This document shows positions 1 to 10,412 of a stretch of DNA of 64,000 nucleotides, piece after piece. The number at the start of each line of letters is the position of its first letter. Positions within the stretch are counted from its first letter, which is position 1. Position numbers and translations under genes: made by a program. Origin of the DNA: Streptomyces sp. NBC_01485 (GTDB taxonomy: Bacteria; Actinomycetota; Actinomycetes; Streptomycetales; Streptomycetaceae); the NCBI RefSeq assembly GCF_036227125.1, contig NZ_CP109435.1, positions 2,294,001 through 2,358,000 on the forward strand, in the 5' to 3' direction. The notes beneath the pieces are model-generated. The model did no database searches and was not told the origin of the DNA. It saw nothing but the letters and a program-made list of their open reading frames with translations.

Positions 1-1829
1 CCGCCCTCGCCTCCCCCGACGAGGCCGTCTTCTACACCTCGGGCCGCACCAGTAACGAGGCCGCGTTCCTCTACCAGCTCTTCGCGCGCGAGCTGGGCAC
101 CAACAACCTGCCGGACTGCTCCAACATGTGCCACGAGTCGTCCGGCTCGGCCCTGTCGGAGACCATCGGCATCGGCAAGGGCAGCGTCCTGCTGGAGGAC
201 CTCTACCGGGCCGACCTGATCATCGTCGCCGGGCAGAACCCGGGCACCAACCACCCCCGGATGCTCTCCGCCCTGGAGAAGGCCAAGGCGGGCGGCGCGA
301 AGATCATCAGCGTCAACCCGCTGCCCGAGGCGGGCCTGGAGAAGTTCAAGAACCCGCAGACCCCGCAGGGCATGTTCAAGGGCGCGGCCCTCACCGACCT
401 GTTCCTGCAGATCCGCATCGGCGGCGACCAGGCCCTCTTCCGTCTCCTCAACAAGCTCGTCCTCGAGACGGACGGCGCGCTCGACGAGGCGTTCATCGGC
501 GAGCACACCCACGGCTTCGAGGAGTTCGCCGAGGCCGCCCGCGCCGCCGACTGGGACGAGACGCTCACCGCGACCGGCCTCACGCGCGCGGAGATCGAGG
601 AAACCCTGCGCATGGTCCTCGCCTCCGAGCGCACCATCGTCTGCTGGGCGATGGGCCTCACCCAGCACAAGCACTCCGTGCCGACCATCCGCGAGGTCGT
701 CAACTTCCTGCTGCTGCGCGGCAACATCGGCCGCCCCGGCGCGGGCGTCTGCCCGGTACGCGGCCACTCGAACGTGCAGGGCGACCGCACCATGGGCATC
801 TTCGAGCGCCCCGCCCCGGCCTTCCTGGACGCCCTGGAGAAGGAGTTCGGCTTCGCGCCCCCGCGCGAGCACGGCTTCGACGTCGTCCGGGCCATCCGCG
901 CGCTGCGCGACGGCGAGGCGAAGCTGTTCTTCGCCATGGGCGGCAACTTCGTGTCGGCCTCCCCCGACACCGACGTCACCGAGGCGGCGATGCGGCGCGC
1001 CCGGCTGACGGTGCACGTGTCGACGAAGCTCAACCGCTCACACGTCGTCACGGGCGCACGCGCCCTCATCCTGCCGACCCTGGGCCGCACCGAGCGCGAC
1101 CTCCAGGGCGGCGGCGAGCAGTTCGTGACCGTCGAGGACTCCATGGGCATGGTGCACGCCTCCCGCGGCCGCCTCGCGCCCGCGAGCGCGCACCTGCTGT
1201 CCGAGCCGGCCATCGTCTGCCGCCTCGCCCGCAGCGTCCTCGGCGAGGACAGCAAGGTGCCGTGGGAGGAGTTCGAGAAGGACTACGCGACGATCCGGGA
1301 CCGCATCGCGCGCGTGATCCCCGGCTTCGAGGACTTCAACGCGCGCGTGGCCCGCCCGGAAGGCTTCACGCTCCCGCACGCCCCGCGCGACGAGCGCCGC
1401 TTCCCCACGGCCACCGGCAAGGCCAACTTCACCGCCGCACCCGTCGAGTACCCGAAGCTGCCCGAGGGCCGCCTGCTGCTGCAGACGCTGCGCTCGCACG
1501 ACCAGTACAACACCACGATCTACGGCCTCGACGACCGCTACCGGGGCATCAGGAACGGCCGCCGGGTCGTCCTGGTCAACGCCGACGACGCGCGCGCGTT
1601 CGGGCTCGCGGAGGGGTCGTACGTGGACCTGGTGAGCGAGTGGAAGGACGGCGTGGAGCGGCGGGCGCCCGGCTTCCGGGTCGTGCTCTACCCGACGCCC
1701 CGGGGCTGCGCGGCCGCCTACTACCCGGAGACCAACGTCCTGATACCGCTGGACGCCACCGCCGACACCAGCAACACCCCGGCCAGCAAGTCCGTCGTGG
1801 TCCGTCTGGAACAATCGTCGACCGACTGA
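1..1829 (+). CDS. FdhF/YdeP-family molybdopterin oxidoreductase (5' partial)
   Basis: The reading frame is open from base 3 at the left edge, so the N-terminus is missing; at least 608 residues are present. The frame encodes SNMCHESSGSALSETIG, typical of the FdhF/YdeP branch of molybdopterin oxidoreductases, followed by the GQNPGTNHPRM and NPLPEAGLEKF segments that bind the bis-MGD cofactor. The C-terminal part, from about RLLLQTLRSHDQYNTTIYG, matches the molybdopterin dinucleotide-binding domain, with YYPETNVLIPLDATAD near the end. The family is related to formate dehydrogenase H, but its substrate in actinobacteria is generally not known. The ATG at 126 is internal to the conserved domain and is not the real start. 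The stop is 50 bp before the thioesterase gene. Family identity is firm; substrate is unknown. Confidence 0.9.
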   Translation, partial: ALASPDEAVFYTSGRTSNEAAFLYQLFARELGTNNLPDCSNMCHESSGSALSETIGIGKGSVLLEDLYRADLIIVAGQNPGTNHPRMLSALEKAKAGGAKIISVNPLPEAGLEKFKNPQTPQGMFKGAALTDLFLQIRIGGDQALFRLLNKLVLETDGALDEAFIGEHTHGFEEFAEAARAADWDETLTATGLTRAEIEETLRMVLASERTIVCWAMGLTQHKHSVPTIREVVNFLLLRGNIGRPGAGVCPVRGHSNVQGDRTMGIFERPAPAFLDALEKEFGFAPPREHGFDVVRAIRALRDGEAKLFFAMGGNFVSASPDTDVTEAAMRRARLTVHVSTKLNRSHVVTGARALILPTLGRTERDLQGGGEQFVTVEDSMGMVHASRGRLAPASAHLLSEPAIVCRLARSVLGEDSKVPWEEFEKDYATIRDRIARVIPGFEDFNARVARPEGFTLPHAPRDERRFPTATGKANFTAAPVEYPKLPEGRLLLQTLRSHDQYNTTIYGLDDRYRGIRNGRRVVLVNADDARAFGLAEGSYVDLVSEWKDGVERRAPGFRVVLYPTPRGCAAAYYPETNVLIPLDATADTSNTPASKSVVVRLEQSSTD

Positions 1830-1879
1830 GCGTTTGCTCAGTGACGCTGGACTGTGATCGACGAACGGAGCCGGACCCC

Positions 1880-2344
1880 ATGGGCGAGCAGCAGCACGTG
1901 AAGTTCCCGCAAGAGGTCATCGACGAGTACGCCGTGCTCGGCATCGACATCGCGGCCCTGTTCTCCGCCGGGCACCTCGGCACGCGCATGGGCGTGGAGA
2001 TCGTCGAGGCCGCCGCGGACCGGGTCGTCGGCACCATGCCGGTCGAGGGCAACACCCAGCCCTACGGACTGCTGCACGGCGGCGCCTCCGCGGTCCTCGC
2101 CGAGACCCTCGGCTCGGTCGGCGCCATGCTGCACGCCGGCAGCACCAAGCTGGCCGTCGGCGTCGACCTGAACTGCACGCACCACCGAGGCGTGAGTTCC
2201 GGCCTGGTCACCGGCGTGGCCACGCCCGTGCACCGGGGGCGCTCCACGGCGACGTACGAGATCGTGATCAGTGACGCCGAGGGGCGGCGGGTGTGCACCG
2301 CGCGGCTGACCTGTCTGCTGCGCGACGCCCCCTCGGCGGGCTGA
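1880..2344 (+). CDS. PaaI-type hotdog-fold acyl-CoA thioesterase
   Basis: A 154-residue hotdog-fold protein of the PaaI/YbgC-like family, which hydrolyses acyl- or aryl-CoA thioesters in the cytoplasm. The signature helix is at about residues 56-72, PYGLLHGGASAVLAETLGS, with the HGG turn and a downstream acidic residue expected of the active site. The length is normal for the family. The ATG at 1880 is chosen because it gives a protein of family length; the same frame stays open far upstream only as a shadow of the oxidoreductase gene. It lies 50 bp downstream of that gene on the same strand and may be co-transcribed. The substrate cannot be deduced from the sequence. Confidence 0.88.
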   Translation: MGEQQHVKFPQEVIDEYAVLGIDIAALFSAGHLGTRMGVEIVEAAADRVVGTMPVEGNTQPYGLLHGGASAVLAETLGSVGAMLHAGSTKLAVGVDLNCTHHRGVSSGLVTGVATPVHRGRSTATYEIVISDAEGRRVCTARLTCLLRDAPSAG

Positions 2345-2413
2345 CGGCCCTCGGGAACACCGCACGGTCCGCACCCGTTGCCGCCTGCCGCCCCGGCGGC
2401 CTAGCGTCGGAGC

Positions 2414-2818
2414 ATGGCAACGGGAGGCACCCCAGAGGCGAGGACGGCGGCACGGCTGCTCGGACCGGCCCTGCCGGCGGGCGCGCCGGCGACCGGCTGC
2501 GGCGAAGACCGCCCCCACGCCTCCCCCGCACCGCCCGGCACCCCGTCCGCATCCGCCGCCGCCCCCGAGGAGTTGTGCACCCGGATCGTCGCCCACTGGT
2601 CGCGCGAGGTGCTGGACGGCGACACCTACGGCGACTACCAGTCAATGGGGCTGTCCAACAGGCAGTACGAGATCCTGCGGACCGTCGTGGACGCCGCACG
2701 GGCCGCGGAGAAGACCCAAGGGGCCGACGCCGCAGCCGAGTTGATCGACCGGCGGGCCCGCGACGACTGCGCCGCCCGGTACCGCTCCGGCGACCCCGGC
2801 GAAGGCGCCTGGCGGTGA
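2414..2818 (+). CDS. Small uncharacterised protein
   Basis: A 134-residue protein that I do not recognise. The N-terminal third is rich in Pro, Ala and Gly, with a possible weak lipobox-like PATGC near residue 29. That could make it a lipoprotein, but the hydrophobic stretch before it is poor. The C-terminal half looks like a folded helical domain with a LCTRIVAHWSREVLDG segment followed by charged helices. The stop overlaps the GTG of the next gene (GTGA), so the two are probably translated together. Start choice is uncertain because the GGAG before the ATG sits very close to it. Confidence 0.6.
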   Translation: MATGGTPEARTAARLLGPALPAGAPATGCGEDRPHASPAPPGTPSASAAAPEELCTRIVAHWSREVLDGDTYGDYQSMGLSNRQYEILRTVVDAARAAEKTQGADAAAELIDRRARDDCAARYRSGDPGEGAWR

Positions 2819-3477
2819 GCGGCATCGGCCCCGTGGAGCCCGGCGAGGGCACCCACCCCGGCACCTGGGACGCCCCCGCACCCACCGTCCCGCCCGGCCC
2901 CCGGCCCAACTCCCGCCCGCTCGCCCGCCGTTACGCCACCCACCGCCGTCCCGTACTCGCCGCCCTCACCGCCGCGCTGCTCCTCGCGGGCGGCGGCTAC
3001 CTGTACGCGACCCGGCCCCACAGTGCCCAACCGGCCCCGCCCGCACCGCCGTTCCCGTCCGCACCGCCCTTCCCGTCCCAGGTGGTGGACGTCAGCTACC
3101 TCGGCGAGGTCGCCGTACCGCCCGGCACCCCGCCGCGCACCTTCGCCTTCGAGATACTGCTCGGCGTGACCGCGGGACCGCCCGTCACCGTGACCCGGGT
3201 GAGCCAGCCGTACGCCGGGCTGTCCCTGACCTCGGCCCCGGCGGCGCCTTTCCGGACCACGGCGGGTTCCGTCCGCAAGATCGTGATCACCATGCATGTG
3301 ACGGAATGCGGGAAAGTGCCGGGGAACGCCGGACTCCCTTTCCTGGACGTAACTCTACGTAATGCGCGCGCAATAAGGGTCCACAGTTTCATCCTGGGAA
3401 CGCCCTATGCGCAGGACCTCTCCGCAGCCCTGGAAGTCGCCTGCGGCAACGATTTCCGTCATCACCAAAACGCCTGA
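2815..3477 (+). CDS. Membrane-anchored uncharacterised protein
   Basis: A 220-residue protein starting at a GTG that overlaps the preceding stop codon (GTGA), which argues for translational coupling. Residues 1-45 are polar and Pro/Arg-rich. Residues about 46-65 (PVLAALTAALLLAGGGYLYA) form one transmembrane helix. A proline-rich linker and an outside domain of about 130 residues follow, the latter containing two Cys residues (in TECGK and VACGN) that could pair. The likely topology is N-in with an extracytoplasmic C-terminal domain. Function is unknown. A frame-compatible ATG-like start upstream of 2815 would run through the previous gene and is not used. Confidence 0.65.
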   Translation: MSGIGPVEPGEGTHPGTWDAPAPTVPPGPRPNSRPLARRYATHRRPVLAALTAALLLAGGGYLYATRPHSAQPAPPAPPFPSAPPFPSQVVDVSYLGEVAVPPGTPPRTFAFEILLGVTAGPPVTVTRVSQPYAGLSLTSAPAAPFRTTAGSVRKIVITMHVTECGKVPGNAGLPFLDVTLRNARAIRVHSFILGTPYAQDLSAALEVACGNDFRHHQNA

Positions 3478-3748
3478 GACACCTGAACACATCCGGGTTC
3501 GTCCTGCGCGTTCTCACCATGCGGACAGGGCGAATCGGCCGGAATTCCGCTGTTCCACCCGCCAAGTACCGCTCTGCATTACCTCGTGTCATAACAAGAA
3601 CATCACAGCCTTGGTCAGACCCTCCTCCCCGATACCCCACCCGCTTAGAGTCACGCCCAGTCACCGCGCGGCTGGAAAACCCCCTTCGGCTCAGCGCAGT
3701 ACTCGGCCCCTTCCAGGGGGGAGGGCCGCCCAGGGAAAGGACTGGAAC
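3478..3748. other. Intergenic region upstream of livK
   Basis: About 270 bp without a convincing gene. It is less GC-rich than the neighbours, for example around 3585-3610, and should hold the promoter of the liv operon. A purine-rich GGGAAAGGA at about 3733-3741 is the ribosome binding site of livK. I could not pick a -35/-10 pair with confidence. The forward frame through here is only the upstream extension of the livK frame. Confidence 0.5.
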
Positions 3749-4975
3749 GTGCGTCAACGTTCGCTCATCGCCATAACCGCCGCGCTGTCCGCCGGAGCAC
3801 TCACCCTCACCGCCTGCGGATCGCGCGACAGCGGCGACAAGGGCTCCGACAGCGGCGGCACCACCGTCACCATCGGTGTCGACGCCCCGCTGACCGGCGA
3901 CCTGTCCGCCATGGGCCTCGGCATCAAGAACTCGGCCGACCTGGCGGTCAAGAACGCCAACAAGCAGAAGTACGTCGACGGCGTCACCTTCAAGATCGAG
4001 GCCAAGGACGACCAGGCCCAGCCCTCCGCCGGCCAGCAGAACGCCGCCGCCCTGGTCGCCGACAAGAGCGTCCTCGGTGTCGTAGGCCCGCTGAACTCCT
4101 CCGTCGCCGAGTCGATGCAGAAGGTCTTCGACGACGCCAAGCTCGTCGAGATCTCCCCCGCCAACACCGGCCCGTCCCTCACCCAGGGCGCCGACTGGCA
4201 GACCAAGAAGGTGCGCGGCTACAAGTCGTACTTCCGCACCGCGACCACGGACGCCATCCAGGGCCCGTTCGCCGCGCAGTACGTCTTCAACGACGCCAAG
4301 AAGAAGAAGGTCTTCGTCATCGACGACAAGAAGACCTACGGCGCGGGCCTCGCCGGCACCTTCACCGAGGAGTTCAAGAAGCTCGGCGGCACCGTCGTCG
4401 GCACCCAGCACATCAACCCGGACACCAAGGACTTCTCCGCGGTCGCCACCGAGGTCAAGAACTCCGGCGCCGACGTCGTCTACTACGGCGGCGAATACCC
4501 GCAGGCCGGCCCCCTCAGCAAGCAGATCAAGGCCGCCGGCGCCAAGATCCCGCTGGTCGGCGGTGACGGCATCAACTCCGCCGACTACATCCCGCTCGCC
4601 GGCGCCAGCGCCACCGGTGACCTCTCCACCTCCGTCGGCGCCCCGGTCGAGGAGCTCCCCTCCGCCAAGACGTTCGTCGCCGACTACAAGGCCGCCGGCT
4701 ACAAGGACGCGTACTCCGCTTACGGCGGCTACGCCTACGACTCCGCCTGGGCCATCATCGAGGCCGTCAAGAAGGTCGTCGCCGACAACGGCGGCAAGCT
4801 GCCCGACGACGCCCGCGCCAAGATCACCGCCGCGGTCCAGAACGTCTCCTTCGACGGCGTCACCGGCAAGGTCGCCTTCGACGAGTACGGCGACGCCACC
4901 AACAAGCAGCTCACCGTCTACGCGGTCGAGAACGGTGCCTGGAAGGCCGTCAAGTCCGGCACCTTCGCCGGCTGA
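3749..4975 (+). CDS. livK: Branched-chain amino acid ABC transporter, substrate-binding lipoprotein
   Basis: A 408-residue periplasmic-binding-protein type I (Peripla_BP_6) lipoprotein. The signal peptide has RQR at the N-terminus, a hydrophobic core and a lipobox LTAC with Cys23 as the lipidated residue, followed by a Ser/Gly/Asp-rich tether. The mature domain begins VTIGVDAPLTGDLSAMG, typical of LivK/LivJ. It should capture Leu/Ile/Val or related amino acids outside the membrane and deliver them to LivHM. The GTG at 3749 is chosen because it places the signal peptide correctly and is preceded by GGGAAAGGA. It is the first gene of livKHMGF. A strong hairpin follows it, fitting the usual need for more binding protein than permease. 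Confidence 0.95.
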   Translation: MRQRSLIAITAALSAGALTLTACGSRDSGDKGSDSGGTTVTIGVDAPLTGDLSAMGLGIKNSADLAVKNANKQKYVDGVTFKIEAKDDQAQPSAGQQNAAALVADKSVLGVVGPLNSSVAESMQKVFDDAKLVEISPANTGPSLTQGADWQTKKVRGYKSYFRTATTDAIQGPFAAQYVFNDAKKKKVFVIDDKKTYGAGLAGTFTEEFKKLGGTVVGTQHINPDTKDFSAVATEVKNSGADVVYYGGEYPQAGPLSKQIKAAGAKIPLVGGDGINSADYIPLAGASATGDLSTSVGAPVEELPSAKTFVADYKAAGYKDAYSAYGGYAYDSAWAIIEAVKKVVADNGGKLPDDARAKITAAVQNVSFDGVTGKVAFDEYGDATNKQLTVYAVENGAWKAVKSGTFAG

Positions 4976-4998
4976 CCCACACCCGCACCACAGCTGAG

Positions 4999-5033
4999 CC
5001 GCGCGGGGCGCGTACCACAGGCGCCCCGCGCGG
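4999..5033 (+). terminator. Hairpin between livK and livH (attenuator or mRNA stabiliser)
   Basis: A perfect 13-bp inverted repeat: CCGCGCGGGGCGC at 4999-5011, a 9-nt loop, and the complement at 5021-5033. No T-run follows. Its position after the binding-protein gene suggests partial termination or 3'-end protection of the livK mRNA. Confidence 0.7.
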
Positions 5034-5084
5034 ACTCGCATCCGGCCCCCCGTCGAAACATCCGAACGTCTCGGAGGACATGCG

Positions 5085-6017
5085 GTGAACGAACTGCCGC
5101 AGCAGCTGGTCAACGGCCTGCTACTGGGATCCATGTACGGGCTGGTCGCCATCGGCTACACAATGGTCTATGGCATTGTCCAGCTCATCAACTTCGCCCA
5201 CGGCGAGATCTTCATGACCGGAGCGTTCGGCGCTCTCACGGTCTACCTGTACATCCTGCCCGACGGCACATCCATGGCGATCGCCCTGCCACTGATGCTC
5301 GTCGGAGCGGTCATGGTCTCCGTCACCATCGCCGTGGGAGCGGAACGTTTCGCCTACCGCCCCCTCCGCACAGCACCACGCCTCGCCCCGCTCATCACCG
5401 CCATCGGCCTCTCCCTCGCCCTCCAGCAGGCCGTCTGGGCCTGGTACCCCAAGGCGACGTCCGCCCTCGTCTTCCCCCAGATCGACGGCGGCCCCTTCAA
5501 CATCGGCAACGTCACCATCCAGACCGGTGACATCTTCCTGCTGATCGCCGCCCCCGTCAGCATGGGCATCCTCGCCTACTTCGTCATGAAGACCCGCACC
5601 GGACGCGGCATGCAGGCCACCGCCCAGGACCCCGACACCGCCAAACTCATGGGTGTCAACACCGACCGCATCATCGTGATCGCCTTCGCCCTCGGCGCGA
5701 CCTTCGCCGCCGTCGGAGCCGTCGCCTACGGCCTCAAGTACGGCCAGATCTCCTTCACGATGGGCTTCATCCTCGGCCTCAAGGCCTTCACCGCGGCCGT
5801 CCTCGGTGGCATCGGCAACATCTACGGGGCCATGATCGGCGGCGTCGTCCTCGGCATCGCCGAAACCATCGCCACCGCCTACATCGCCGACATCCCCGGC
5901 ATGGACAAGTTCGGCAGCCAGTCCTGGGCCGACGTCTGGGCCTTCGTACTCCTCATCCTCGTGCTCCTGCTGCGGCCCCAGGGCCTGCTCGGCGAGCGCG
6001 TCGCTGACAGGGCGTGA
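5085..6017 (+). CDS. livH: Branched-chain amino acid ABC transporter permease LivH
   Basis: A 310-residue integral membrane protein of the LivH family with about eight hydrophobic helices. The N-terminal LVNGLLLGSMYGLVAIGYTM and the INFAHGEIFMTGAF loop are family signatures. The EAA-like cytoplasmic loop falls around residues 178-200, where AQDPDTAKLMGVNTDR contacts the ATPases. It starts at GTG with a GGAGGA about 8 bases upstream. The stop codon overlaps the first candidate start of livM (GTGA), indicating coupled translation of the two permease subunits. Confidence 0.95.
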   Translation: MNELPQQLVNGLLLGSMYGLVAIGYTMVYGIVQLINFAHGEIFMTGAFGALTVYLYILPDGTSMAIALPLMLVGAVMVSVTIAVGAERFAYRPLRTAPRLAPLITAIGLSLALQQAVWAWYPKATSALVFPQIDGGPFNIGNVTIQTGDIFLLIAAPVSMGILAYFVMKTRTGRGMQATAQDPDTAKLMGVNTDRIIVIAFALGATFAAVGAVAYGLKYGQISFTMGFILGLKAFTAAVLGGIGNIYGAMIGGVVLGIAETIATAYIADIPGMDKFGSQSWADVWAFVLLILVLLLRPQGLLGERVADRA

Positions 6018-7846
6018 CACCGATGACGACACAGACCACCACCCCCGAAGCGCTCACCAAGACCGCTTCCCCGCACGCCGGACTCATCGGCATCCCCGAG
6101 AACGTCGGCCGCGCCCTCGCCACCGGCGGCGGCATCCTCACCATCATCTCCGCCTTCCTCGCCTGGACCTGGACCTCCGCCTTCCCCGGCGACCTCACCG
6201 TCTACGGCTACCCCGGCGGCCTCCAGGTCCTCGTCCTCATCGGCGGCGCCCTCACCACCCTCTTCGCCCTCGCCTCCTACGGCATCAAGGGCCTCGGCTG
6301 GCTCATCCCCGCCGGCGCCGACGGCGCCGTCAAGTTCGCCGCCCTCGCCACCTTCGCCACCGCCTGGTACACGGTCATCTCGATCAGCGCCGACCTCGGC
6401 GGCATCGTCAACCTCGAAGCCGGCGGCTACCTCGTCGCCATAGGCAGCCTCGCCGCCTTCCTCGGCGCCCTCGCCCTGCCCTTCACCCACCCCGAGCCCG
6501 ACCCGATCGACCCCGACGACACGTCGTGGGAGCACTCCAAGCACAAGGCCGCCCACCAGTGGGCCACCGTCAAGGCCGCCTTCGGCTCCGGCACCGCCCG
6601 CCCCGTCGGCAAGCTCCCCTCCTACGCCGAGATCCTCATCATCGTCGCCGTCCTCGGCCTCGGCCTCACCGTCTTCACCTACGGCATCGGCACCGAGTAC
6701 GACGAACTGTTCGTCGGCTTCCTCATCACCACCGGCTTCAGCTTCGCCGCACTCAACAAGTGCGGCCTCGTCGCCCAAGCCAGCACGATCACCGCACGAC
6801 ACCAGAACATCACCATCTGCGGCGCCTTCGTCACCGCGGCCCTCTTCCCCTTCACCCAGACCGACGACCAGTACGCGACCCTCGGCGTCTACATCCTCAT
6901 CTTCGCCACCGTCGCCCTCGGCCTGAACATCGTCGTCGGCCTCGCCGGCCTCCTCGACCTCGGCTACGTCGCCTTCCTCGGCGTCGGCGCCTACGCCGCC
7001 GCCATGGTCTCCGGCGCCCCCAGCTCCCCCTTCGACGTGCACTTCCCCTTCTGGGCAGCCGCACTCGTCGGCGCCGGCGCATCCCTCGTCTTCGGCGTCC
7101 TCATCGGCGCCCCGACCCTGCGACTGCGCGGCGACTATCTCGCCATCGTCACCCTCGGCTTCGGCGAGATCTTCCGCATCACCGCCAACAACCTCGACGG
7201 CACCTCCGGCCCCGACATCACCAACGGCTCCAACGGCATCTCCTCCATCCCGAACCTCGACGTCCTCGGGTTCGACTTCGGAGCCATCCACGACATCGCC
7301 GGCATCAACATCGGGCGCTTCGCCAACTACTTCTTCCTGATGCTGATCATCACCGCCATCGTCGTCCTCGTCTTCCGACGCAGCGGCAACTCCCGCATCG
7401 GCCGCGCCTGGGTCGCCATCCGCGAGGACGAGACCGCCGCCCTCGCCATGGGCATCAACGGCTTCCGCGTCAAACTCATCGCCTTCGCCGTCGGTGCCTC
7501 CCTCGCCGGCCTCGCCGGCACCGTCCAGGCCCACGTGACCTACACCGTCACCCCCGAGCAGTACCTCTTCGCCGGCCCCATCCCGCCCAACTCCGCCTTC
7601 CTCCTCGCCGCAGTCGTCCTCGGCGGCATGGGCACCATCGGCGGACCCCTCATCGGCGCCTCACTGCTCTTCCTCATCCCCAACAAACTCCAGTTCCTCG
7701 GCGACTACCAGCTCTTCGCCTTCGGCCTCGCACTCATCCTGCTGATGCGCTTCCGCCCCGAAGGGCTCATCCCCAACCGGCGCCGCCAGCTCGAGTTCCA
7801 CGAGGAGGCGGAAGCACCCACCGTCCTCACGAAGGCAGGGGCCTGA
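6014..7846 (+). CDS. livM: Branched-chain amino acid ABC transporter permease LivM with long N-terminal extension
   Basis: A 610-residue permease, far longer than typical LivM proteins (about 300-425 residues). The canonical LivM core begins near residue 280 with LGLNIVVGLAGLLDLGYVAF and includes the GDYLAIVTLGFGEIFRI stretch and the EAA-like loop containing AIREDETAALAMGING. The first 280 residues form an additional domain with roughly six or seven predicted membrane helices and a charged loop around residues 160-200. The GTG at 6014 overlaps the livH stop; an in-frame ATG at 6023 is an equally plausible start and shortens the protein by three residues. It pairs with LivH to form the translocation channel. 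Confidence 0.93.
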   Translation: MTPMTTQTTTPEALTKTASPHAGLIGIPENVGRALATGGGILTIISAFLAWTWTSAFPGDLTVYGYPGGLQVLVLIGGALTTLFALASYGIKGLGWLIPAGADGAVKFAALATFATAWYTVISISADLGGIVNLEAGGYLVAIGSLAAFLGALALPFTHPEPDPIDPDDTSWEHSKHKAAHQWATVKAAFGSGTARPVGKLPSYAEILIIVAVLGLGLTVFTYGIGTEYDELFVGFLITTGFSFAALNKCGLVAQASTITARHQNITICGAFVTAALFPFTQTDDQYATLGVYILIFATVALGLNIVVGLAGLLDLGYVAFLGVGAYAAAMVSGAPSSPFDVHFPFWAAALVGAGASLVFGVLIGAPTLRLRGDYLAIVTLGFGEIFRITANNLDGTSGPDITNGSNGISSIPNLDVLGFDFGAIHDIAGINIGRFANYFFLMLIITAIVVLVFRRSGNSRIGRAWVAIREDETAALAMGINGFRVKLIAFAVGASLAGLAGTVQAHVTYTVTPEQYLFAGPIPPNSAFLLAAVVLGGMGTIGGPLIGASLLFLIPNKLQFLGDYQLFAFGLALILLMRFRPEGLIPNRRRQLEFHEEAEAPTVLTKAGA

Positions 7847-7851
7847 CCACC

Positions 7852-9476
<1,625 letters not shown>

Positions 9477-9500
9477 GTACCACCCGGTCCTCCTACGGCA

Positions 9501-9537
9501 ACGAGGCCCGCGCCCCTTCTCCGGGCGCGGGCCTCGT
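9501..9537. terminator. Bidirectional hairpin terminator between livF and pdtaR
   Basis: A perfect 15-bp stem, ACGAGGCCCGCGCCC at 9501-9515, a 7-nt loop, and its complement at 9523-9537. It sits between convergent livF (+) and pdtaR (-), so it probably stops transcription from both sides. There is no T-tract, as is common in Streptomyces. Confidence 0.85.
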
Positions 9538-9568
9538 CGTGCGTGTGAGGAGGTAGGGGGCGTAGGGA

Positions 9569-10225
9569 CTATCCCTTGTTCGCCTTCTTCTCGTCGGCGT
9601 CCTGGATGACGGCCTCCGCGACCTGCTGCATGGACATACGGCGGTCCATCGACGTCTTCTGGATCCACCGGAACGCGGCCGGCTCCGTCAGCCCGTACTC
9701 CGTCTGAAGGATCGACTTCGCGCGGTCGACCAGCTTGCGGGTCTCCAGGCGCAGCGTGAGGTCCGCGACCTCGTTCTCCAGTTCCTTCAGCTCGGTGAAC
9801 CGGGAAACGGCCATCTCGATCGCCGGGACGACGTCACTCTTGCTGAACGGCTTCACGAGGTAGGCCATGGCCCCTGCGTCGCGGGCACGCTCGACGAGGT
9901 CGCGCTGCGAGAAGGCGGTGAGCATGAGGACGGGGGCGATCCGCTCCTCTGCGATCTTCTCGGCCGCCGAGATGCCGTCCAGCTTGGGCATCTTCACGTC
10001 GAGGATGACGAGGTCCGGCCTGTGCTCACGGGCGAGCTCGACGGCCTGCTCACCGTCACCGGCCTCACCGACGACGCTGTAGCCCTCCTCCTCCAGCATC
10101 TCTTTGAGGTCGAGCCGGATCAGGGCCTCGTCCTCGGCGATGACGACACGGGTCGTCAGCGGAGGCACGTGCGACTTGTCGTCGTCGGGCGCGTCTACGG
10201 GCTGGGGCGACTCGGGGGCGGTCAC
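9569..10225 (-). CDS. pdtaR: ANTAR-domain response regulator, PdtaR-like
   Basis: A 218-residue response regulator. An N-terminal disordered stretch of about 25 residues precedes a receiver domain with the acidic pocket EDE near residue 31, phosphoacceptor Asp76 in VILDVKMPKLDG, the conserved Thr in MLTAFSQ, and Lys in YLVKPFSKSD. The C-terminal ANTAR domain (about residues 150-205; LVDRAKSILQTEYGLTEPAA) binds tandem hairpins in nascent RNA and acts as an antiterminator when the partner kinase PdtaS phosphorylates it. No kinase gene is adjacent. The GTG start at 10225 has an AAGGAG six bases upstream. It is convergent with livF and divergent from the tRNA gene. Confidence 0.93.
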   Translation of the reverse strand: MTAPESPQPVDAPDDDKSHVPPLTTRVVIAEDEALIRLDLKEMLEEEGYSVVGEAGDGEQAVELAREHRPDLVILDVKMPKLDGISAAEKIAEERIAPVLMLTAFSQRDLVERARDAGAMAYLVKPFSKSDVVPAIEMAVSRFTELKELENEVADLTLRLETRKLVDRAKSILQTEYGLTEPAAFRWIQKTSMDRRMSMQQVAEAVIQDADEKKANKG

Positions 10226-10324
10226 GGGGGCTCCTTGTTGCGGGCCGGGCAGGTGCTGCTCCCTTAGAGCCTACCTAGCTGCGGCACGGCATGGTCACCC
10301 GGTACACTCCTCTTGGGTTGGCCA

Positions 10325-10410
10325 ACCGGGTTGGCGGAATGGCAGACGCAGATGTCTCAAACACATCTGTCCGAAAGGACGTGCGGGTTCGAATCCCGCA
10401 CCCGGTACCA
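10325..10410 (+). tRNA. tRNA-Leu(CAA)
   Basis: A class II tRNA. The acceptor stem ACCGGGT (10325-10331) pairs with ACCCGGT (10400-10406), followed by discriminator A and an encoded CCA at 10408-10410. The anticodon arm is GATGT-CTCAAAC-ACATC, giving anticodon CAA, which reads the UUG codon. A long variable arm TGTCC-GAAA-GGACG and a T-arm GCGGG-TTCGAAT-CCCGC follow. All four arms fold without mismatches. UUG is rare in high-GC genomes, so this is probably a minor isoacceptor. Confidence 0.97.
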
Positions 10411-10412
10411 AT

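Noticed and set aside
3389..5152. A 587-codon minus-strand open frame opposite livK
   Set aside because: Composition and lack of motifs mark it as a frame shadow.
5879..7534. A 551-codon minus-strand open frame opposite livM
   Set aside because: Extremely Gly/Asp/Glu-rich, with no domain, and fully antisense to a clear transporter gene.
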